Assembly: GCA_905178155.1 (NCBI GenBank)
Contig: CAJINV010000006.1
Span: 3,630,169 to 3,694,168, forward strand
DNA length: 64,000 nucleotides
From: Amoebophrya sp. A120
Lineage: Eukaryota > Sar > Dinophyceae > Syndiniales > Amoebophryaceae
Reading direction: 5' to 3'
This document shows positions 63,578-64,000 of the stretch, piece by piece. A model generated the notes under the pieces. That model worked only from the letters and a program-made list of their open reading frames with translations. It was not told the DNA's origin and made no database searches. The translations under genes and the position numbers were made by a program. The stretch's first letter is position 1; each line of letters begins with the position of its first letter.

Positions 63578-63936
63578 TGTGAAGTTTCCTGTAAATGTGG
63601 TGAACAACAAATTTGGAAACTTTCATAGAGGTTACGATCCTCAATCGTATTGGGGTGTTACCAATTGTGAATTCCAGTATTGCGCGTATATTGGGTTCAC
63701 AAACAAGCCTGACATCGTTCCATTCAAAAATCCACATCGGTCTTCTTTTCATCTGTATCGTTTCTCATCGTCATTGCATTCAGATTAGCACGCTATGCTA
63801 GAAGCTAGTATAGTGTGTACGATACTACAACGATAGGTGTACGATGGTCCGAATAAATATGCTCTGAACGAATACCGATAGTAGTAATGATTTTTGCATT
63901 CAGACAGAAACTGGGTGTACGTCAATACCGATGACA
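63578..63936 (-). repeat. 5' LTR
   Basis: 359 bp, the partner of 57041-57399. It lies on the upstream side of gag in minus orientation. Confidence 0.95.
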
Positions 63937-64000
63937 ATAGGCATGAGAGAGCCTTCACACAACCTGTAATGCTAAAGCATGCATCATCGACATCGTAGGT
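63937..64000. mobile_element. Introner-like element, family A, right part (leaves window)
   Basis: After the target repeat ATAGG the sequence continues as family A interior: CTGTAATGCTAAAGCATGCA and ATCGACATCGT match positions in intact copies such as 27345-27395. The right terminus is outside the window. Confidence 0.75.

Larger units (their letters stand above)
57041..63936 (-). mobile_element. Ty1/copia LTR retrotransposon
   Basis: 6,896 bp, minus-strand orientation, flanked by the 5-bp target repeat ATAGG at 57036-57040 and 63937-63941. Two 359-bp LTRs start TGTGAAG and end GATGACA on the + strand. A primer-binding-like site is next to the 5' LTR and a purine tract next to the 3' LTR. 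The order protease, integrase, reverse transcriptase, RNase H marks the copia (Pseudoviridae-type) lineage. The LTRs differ at only two positions by eye, so the insertion is young. Coding capacity is broken by two in-frame stops. Confidence 0.93.

Noticed and set aside
1-64000. Dinoflagellate spliced-leader relics, tRNA, rRNA
   Set aside because: Looked for the CCATTTTGGCTCAAG leader word, tRNA B-box-like words and rRNA cores by eye on both strands; none found. A covariance-model scan would be decisive.

Overview
The window looks like nuclear DNA of a dinoflagellate-type alveolate, most like the parasitic Syndiniales (Amoebophrya-like). That placement is an inference from three things seen here. 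All recognisable genes lie on the minus strand, as in a unidirectional gene array. Coding regions are broken by dozens of short terminal-inverted-repeat elements that behave as introns (introner-like elements). A Ty1/copia LTR retrotransposon lies at the right end. No spliced-leader relic, rRNA, tRNA or CRISPR array was seen.

Layout, left to right, all genes on the minus strand. Gene 1 (1-6626, runs off the left edge): a giant uninterrupted ORF, long disordered N-terminus and four C-terminal membrane segments. A GC-rich island lies at 7.2-8.96 kb. Gene 2 (10020-16889): about 1,790-residue secreted or anchored protein with Cys-rich modules and Ser/Arg-rich linkers. Gene 3 (17912-21958): 849-residue single-pass membrane protein in 8 exons. 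Gene 4 (23430-24032): intron-free 200-residue Cys-containing protein. Genes 3 and 4 share a duplicated upstream region. Gene 5 (26047-26826): doubtful small gene with an insertion flanked by an 83-bp direct repeat. Gene 6 (27140-34780): 14 exons, 1,498 residues, a relative of gene 2. Gene 7 (36187-39381): 9 exons, 516 residues, a chlorite dismutase/HemQ-family heme protein with a membrane anchor. A second GC-rich island lies at 39.7-41.3 kb. Gene 8 (43118-49457): 14 exons, about 917 residues, resembling a PLP-dependent fold-type I enzyme. Gene 9 (52685 to beyond the right edge): dephospho-CoA kinase-like, split by the copia element at 57041-63936.

The main result is the intron system. I find 52 elements of eight families (A-H). 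Most begin TAT and end ATA on the + strand and have 14-40 bp inverted termini. Most are flanked by a 5-bp direct repeat that differs from site to site. In genes 2, 3 and 6-9, removing each element plus one repeat copy joins the flanking exons in frame; the summed exon lengths of genes 3, 6, 7 and 8 are each divisible by 3. The 5-bp repeats do not supply GT-AG ends, so splicing of these introns must be non-canonical. Ordinary GT-AG introns occur in the same genes (two in gene 7, one each in genes 8 and 9). No element of the eight families was found outside gene bodies.

Exon joins within the 5-bp repeat cannot be placed exactly; exon coordinates here keep the right-hand copy in the exon. All product names rest on motif recognition by eye, without database searches.
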